From NCBI GenBank assembly GCA_947645675.1, contig CANSDP010000002.1, positions 124,001-188,000 of the forward strand: 64,000 nucleotides of DNA, given 5' to 3'. The notes under the pieces are model-generated. The model searched no databases, was not told where the DNA came from, and worked only from the letters and a program-made list of their open reading frames with translations. Below are positions 58,008 through 64,000 of this stretch, one piece after another; the stretch's first letter is position 1; every line of letters begins with the position of its first letter. This stretch comes from an uncultured Bacillota bacterium. GTDB lineage: Bacteria > Bacillota > Clostridia > Oscillospirales > Oscillospiraceae. Position numbers and translations under genes: made by a program.

Positions 58008-58041
58008 AAAAATTGCACGTTTGCATACATTTAATGGAAGT
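58008..58041 (-). repeat. 34-base cassette leader element, copy 3
   Basis: Inverted copy of the element at 33806-33839, identical over 34 bases. It lies 15 bases beyond the pyrG stop codon and marks the outer edge of cassette 3. Confidence 0.75.
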
Positions 58042-58056
58042 CGGGCCGCATTGCGC

Positions 58057-61241
<3,185 letters not shown>

Positions 61242-61243
61242 CC

Positions 61244-62824
61244 TTACACCCCGCTTTCCCCGTAGTTGGCCAGCACCCGGGCGGAGGGGTCGTCCACATC
61301 GCAGCCCGTCCAGGATCTGTTTGGCATCCAGAAATCCGCCACCATCCCGCTCTGGCCGGGATAATATTTCTCAAAAATCTCCCGGTAGAGCAGGGATTCC
61401 TTGGTGAAGGGCCGGGCGTGGTCATAGTTCCGCCTCAGCTGTTCAAACTCCTTGCCGGTGTACCGGCCCTCGGCGTACTCCTTCAAATCGTCCACCAGGG
61501 AGTGGCCCACCGCGTCAGAGAAGGCGGCCTTCTCCCGCCACAGGATGCTTTCAGGGAGCCATCCCCCCTCAAAAGCCCTGCGCAGCAGGTATTTCCCCTT
61601 GCCATAGGTGTTCAGCTTCTTCTCCGGGTCAATGGCCATCACGTATTCTACAAAGTCCAGGTCGCCGAAGGGCACCCGGGCTTCCAGAGAGTTGGCGGCA
61701 ATACACCGGTCGGCCCGGAGGACGTCATACATGTGCAGCTCCCGCAGCCGCTTCTCCGCCTCCTCCTGGAAGGCCTGGGGCGTAGGGGCGAAGTCGGTGT
61801 ATTTGTAGCCAAAGAGCTCGTCGGAGATTTCCCCGGTGAGGAGCACCCGGATATCCGTCTGTTCATGGATGGCTTTGCACAGCAGATACATGCCCATACT
61901 GGCCCGGATGGTGGTGATGTCGTAGGTGCCCAGCAGCTCCACCACCCGCTCCAGGCTGGACAGCACGTCCTCCCGGGTAATGATAACCTCGGTGTGGTCG
62001 CTGCCGATGTAGTCCGCCGCCTGTCTGGCGTATTTCAGGTCGATGGCGTCGGTATCCATTCCGATGGCGAAGGTTTTAATGGGAGCTTTGCTCCGGCGGG
62101 CGGCAATGGCGCACACCAGGGAGGAGTCCAGCCCGCCGGACAGGAGGAAGCCCACCTTGGCGTCGGAAACCAGACGCTTTTCCACCCCGGCCACCAGCTT
62201 TTCCCGGATGTTTCCGCAAACCTCCTCCAGCCCGTCAGAGCAGAACCGGTCCACCTTGGCTATATCGCGGTAGCAGACAAACTTGCCGTCCTTATAGTAG
62301 TGCCCAGGGGGGAAGGGCATAATCTCGCCCGTCAGGCCCAGCAGGTTTTTGGGCTCGCTGGCAAAGAGAATGGTCCCAGCGCTGTCATAGCCATAGTAGA
62401 GGGGCCGGATGCCGATGGGGTCCCGGGCGGCTATAAATTCGCCGGTCTGCCCGTCGTAGAGGATGCAGGCAAACTCCGCGTCCAGCATGGCGAACATATC
62501 CACCCCATACTCCCGGTAGAGAGGGAGGAGGAGTTCGCAGTCGGAGCCGCTGTGAAAGGCGTACCCTTTCCCCTCCAGCTCCCGCTTCAGCCTTTCAAAG
62601 CCGTATATCTCGCCGTTGCAGACGGCCCGGCTGCCGTCCAGGGAAAAGGGCTGCATCCCCTCTGGGGTCAGGCCCATGATGGCCAGGCGGTGGAAGCCCA
62701 GCAGGCCCTCTCCCGCCCGGACCACCCGGCTGTCGTCGGGCCCCCGGCTCCTGGTGCGGTCAAAGCCCCGCTGAAACGCCTCTGAATCGGCCACAGGGCC
62801 GCAGTATCCAATGATAGAACACAT
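61244..62824 (-). CDS. asnB: Asparagine synthase (glutamine-hydrolysing)
   Basis: A 526-residue enzyme that transfers amide nitrogen from glutamine to aspartate. The ATG at 62824 is required because the catalytic nucleophile is Cys2 (MCSIIGYCG) after Met removal; an earlier in-frame start would bury it. The glutaminase domain has RGPDDSRVV and FHRLAIMGL, and the synthetase PP-loop is [18 protein letters not shown]. Seventy-one bases separate it from the glutamine synthetase gene upstream. Confidence 0.96.
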   Translation of the reverse strand: MCSIIGYCGPVADSEAFQRGFDRTRSRGPDDSRVVRAGEGLLGFHRLAIMGLTPEGMQPFSLDGSRAVCNGEIYGFERLKRELEGKGYAFHSGSDCELLLPLYREYGVDMFAMLDAEFACILYDGQTGEFIAARDPIGIRPLYYGYDSAGTILFASEPKNLLGLTGEIMPFPPGHYYKDGKFVCYRDIAKVDRFCSDGLEEVCGNIREKLVAGVEKRLVSDAKVGFLLSGGLDSSLVCAIAARRSKAPIKTFAIGMDTDAIDLKYARQAADYIGSDHTEVIITREDVLSSLERVVELLGTYDITTIRASMGMYLLCKAIHEQTDIRVLLTGEISDELFGYKYTDFAPTPQAFQEEAEKRLRELHMYDVLRADRCIAANSLEARVPFGDLDFVEYVMAIDPEKKLNTYGKGKYLLRRAFEGGWLPESILWREKAAFSDAVGHSLVDDLKEYAEGRYTGKEFEQLRRNYDHARPFTKESLLYREIFEKYYPGQSGMVADFWMPNRSWTGCDVDDPSARVLANYGESGV

Positions 62825-62895
62825 ATCTTTCCTCTTTCTGCCCGCCTGCGGCCCCGGCGGCAGGATGGCGCCGCCGGGGCCGTGGGGGCCTATAT

Positions 62896-64000
62896 TCACC
62901 TCACGCCAAACAGCAAATCGCCGTAGGTGGGGAAGGGCCAGTATTTTTTGGGGGTGAGGGTCTCGGCCTGATCGCAGGGCAGGCGCAGCCGGCCCATCCC
63001 GGGCAGCACCGTGTCTCGAATCCGCTCCGCCTCCGTCTTGATATCTCCGGCGGCGGCCAAAACCAGCACCGCCTCCTCCAGCGCGCCGGCCTCCCGGTAT
63101 ATCTCGTCGGTGAGGGCGGTCAGCCTTTTGACCAGCTCCGTCTCACAGACGCAGGGACAGCCCGGGACCAGCTCCCGTTTGGCGGCGGCGGTTTTCGCGG
63201 TGTCCAGGGCAAAGGCCTGAACGGCGGGGATGATCTCGGTGCGGGCCATGTCTACCATAGTGTTGGCCTCGATGAGGATGGTCTTGCAGTAGTTCTCCAG
63301 CGTCACCTCATACCGGGAAACCAGCTCCGCCTTGGATAGCACGCCGTGGGAGGTGAGCAGCGCCACATTTTTTTCGTCCAGCAGGCGGGGCACGCAGTCG
63401 GGAGTGGCGGGATAGTTCAGCAGCCCCCGCTTCTCCACCGCTTCTTTGATCCAGGCGCCGTCGTAGCCGTTGCCGTTGAAGATGATCCGCTTGTGGTCCT
63501 GGATGGTCTTGCGGATCATGTCCTGGAGGGCGGTTTCAAAGTCCTCCGCCCCCTCCAGCCGGTCGGCGTAGACCCGCAAGCTCTCAGCCACGGCGGTGTT
63601 GAGCATGATGTTGGCGCAGGCGATGGAGTCCGCCGACCCCACCATGCGGAACTCAAATTTGTTGCCGGTGAAGGCAAAGGGGGAGGTACGGTTGCGGTCG
63701 GTGGTATCCCGGCGGAATTTGGGCAGTACATCCACCCCCAGACGGACCTTGCCGGTGTCGATGCTGGTGTAGGGGGCGTCGTACTCAATGCAGCCCAGGA
63801 TGGCAGCCAGCTCGTCCCCCAGGAAGATGGACACCACGGCGGGGGGCGCCTCGTTGGCCCCCAGGCGGTGGTCGTTGCCGGCGGTGGCCACCGAGATGCG
63901 CAGCAGGTCCTGGTAGTCGTCCACCGCCTTGATGACGGCGCACAGGAACAGCAGGAACTGGGCGTTCTCATAGGGGGTATCCCCGGGGGAGAGGAGGTTT
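62896..64000 (-). CDS. glnN: Glutamine synthetase type III (partial, 5' end off window)
   Basis: The last 367 or so residues of a type III glutamine synthetase; the frame is open to the right edge (it begins NLLSPGDTPYENAQFLLFLC at the edge). Characteristic segments are AGNDHRLGANEAPPAVVSIF, FTGNKFEFRMVGSADSIACA and NGNGYDGAWIKEAVEKRGLL. Complete members have about 700 residues. The product, glutamine, is the nitrogen donor for the three enzymes encoded directly downstream, so the cluster joins ammonia assimilation with asparagine, GMP and CTP formation. Confidence 0.95.
   Translation of the reverse strand, partial: NLLSPGDTPYENAQFLLFLCAVIKAVDDYQDLLRISVATAGNDHRLGANEAPPAVVSIFLGDELAAILGCIEYDAPYTSIDTGKVRLGVDVLPKFRRDTTDRNRTSPFAFTGNKFEFRMVGSADSIACANIMLNTAVAESLRVYADRLEGAEDFETALQDMIRKTIQDHKRIIFNGNGYDGAWIKEAVEKRGLLNYPATPDCVPRLLDEKNVALLTSHGVLSKAELVSRYEVTLENYCKTILIEANTMVDMARTEIIPAVQAFALDTAKTAAAKRELVPGCPCVCETELVKRLTALTDEIYREAGALEEAVLVLAAAGDIKTEAERIRDTVLPGMGRLRLPCDQAETLTPKKYWPFPTYGDLLFGVR

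Overview
The window looks like a chromosome segment of a high-GC, low-motility gut Clostridium relative (Oscillospiraceae, in the neighbourhood of Flavonifractor, Pseudoflavonifractor or Lawsonibacter). The reasons are the S-layer-homology proteins with the MRNLKRALSLALASVML leader, the HrcA/CIRCE-controlled htpG, a type III glutamine synthetase, an M23 protein resembling SpoIIQ, strong AGGAGG ribosome sites and the palindromic intergenic repeats common in that family. This placement rests on recognition only. Most genes lie on the minus strand. I saw no tRNA, rRNA, CRISPR array, transposase or integrase gene.

Layout. 1-3207: 5' part of a large secreted surface protein that runs off the left edge. 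3.5-9.9 kb: Na+/proline symporter, TetR regulator, ECF sigma factor with a membrane anti-sigma-like partner, small housekeeping proteins, and a MerR regulator overlapping two small membrane proteins. 10-14 kb: TrmO, CBS protein, an AT-rich island with an XRE regulator and two secreted proteins, and a divergent pair with a ribbon-helix-helix protein. 14.1-20 kb: ABC exporter operon with a membrane zinc-ribbon protein and an M16 peptidase. 24.9-31.8 kb: TetR-TolC-adaptor-RND efflux operon with a perfect sigma-A promoter and two operators. 31.8-33.7 kb: NadE. 38.2-39.1 kb: a small-RNA/small-peptide locus resembling a type I toxin-antitoxin system. 39.1-42.9 kb: RpiB, M23 protein, flavoprotein and a Rossmann protein. 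43-47.8 kb: a 1596-residue multidomain nucleotidyltransferase. 48.5-49 kb: two gene remnants joined at a breakpoint. 49-53.4 kb: HtpG and two lipoproteins. 58-64 kb: PyrG, GuaA, AsnB and type III glutamine synthetase, a glutamine-making enzyme followed by three glutamine-using amidotransferases.

Two signals stand out. First, a three-copy cassette at about 20.1-24.9, 33.8-38.0 and 53.5-58.0 kb. Each copy pairs a roughly 1100-1200-residue S-layer-homology protein, tail to tail across a GC-rich terminator, with a small protein that looks like a free-standing phage tail-fibre tip. The SLH genes share 5' leaders and N-termini but have different bodies. Copies 2 and 3 are inverted relative to each other, so recombination could flip about 16 kb between them. 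Second, at 38.2-39.1 kb a 330-bp unit is duplicated exactly in tandem. Each unit carries a consensus promoter driving a roughly 85-nt RNA that ends in a terminator hairpin with compensatory base changes between copies. The second RNA converges on, and overlaps, a 28-codon gene for a basic, single-helix membrane peptide that has its own perfect consensus promoter.
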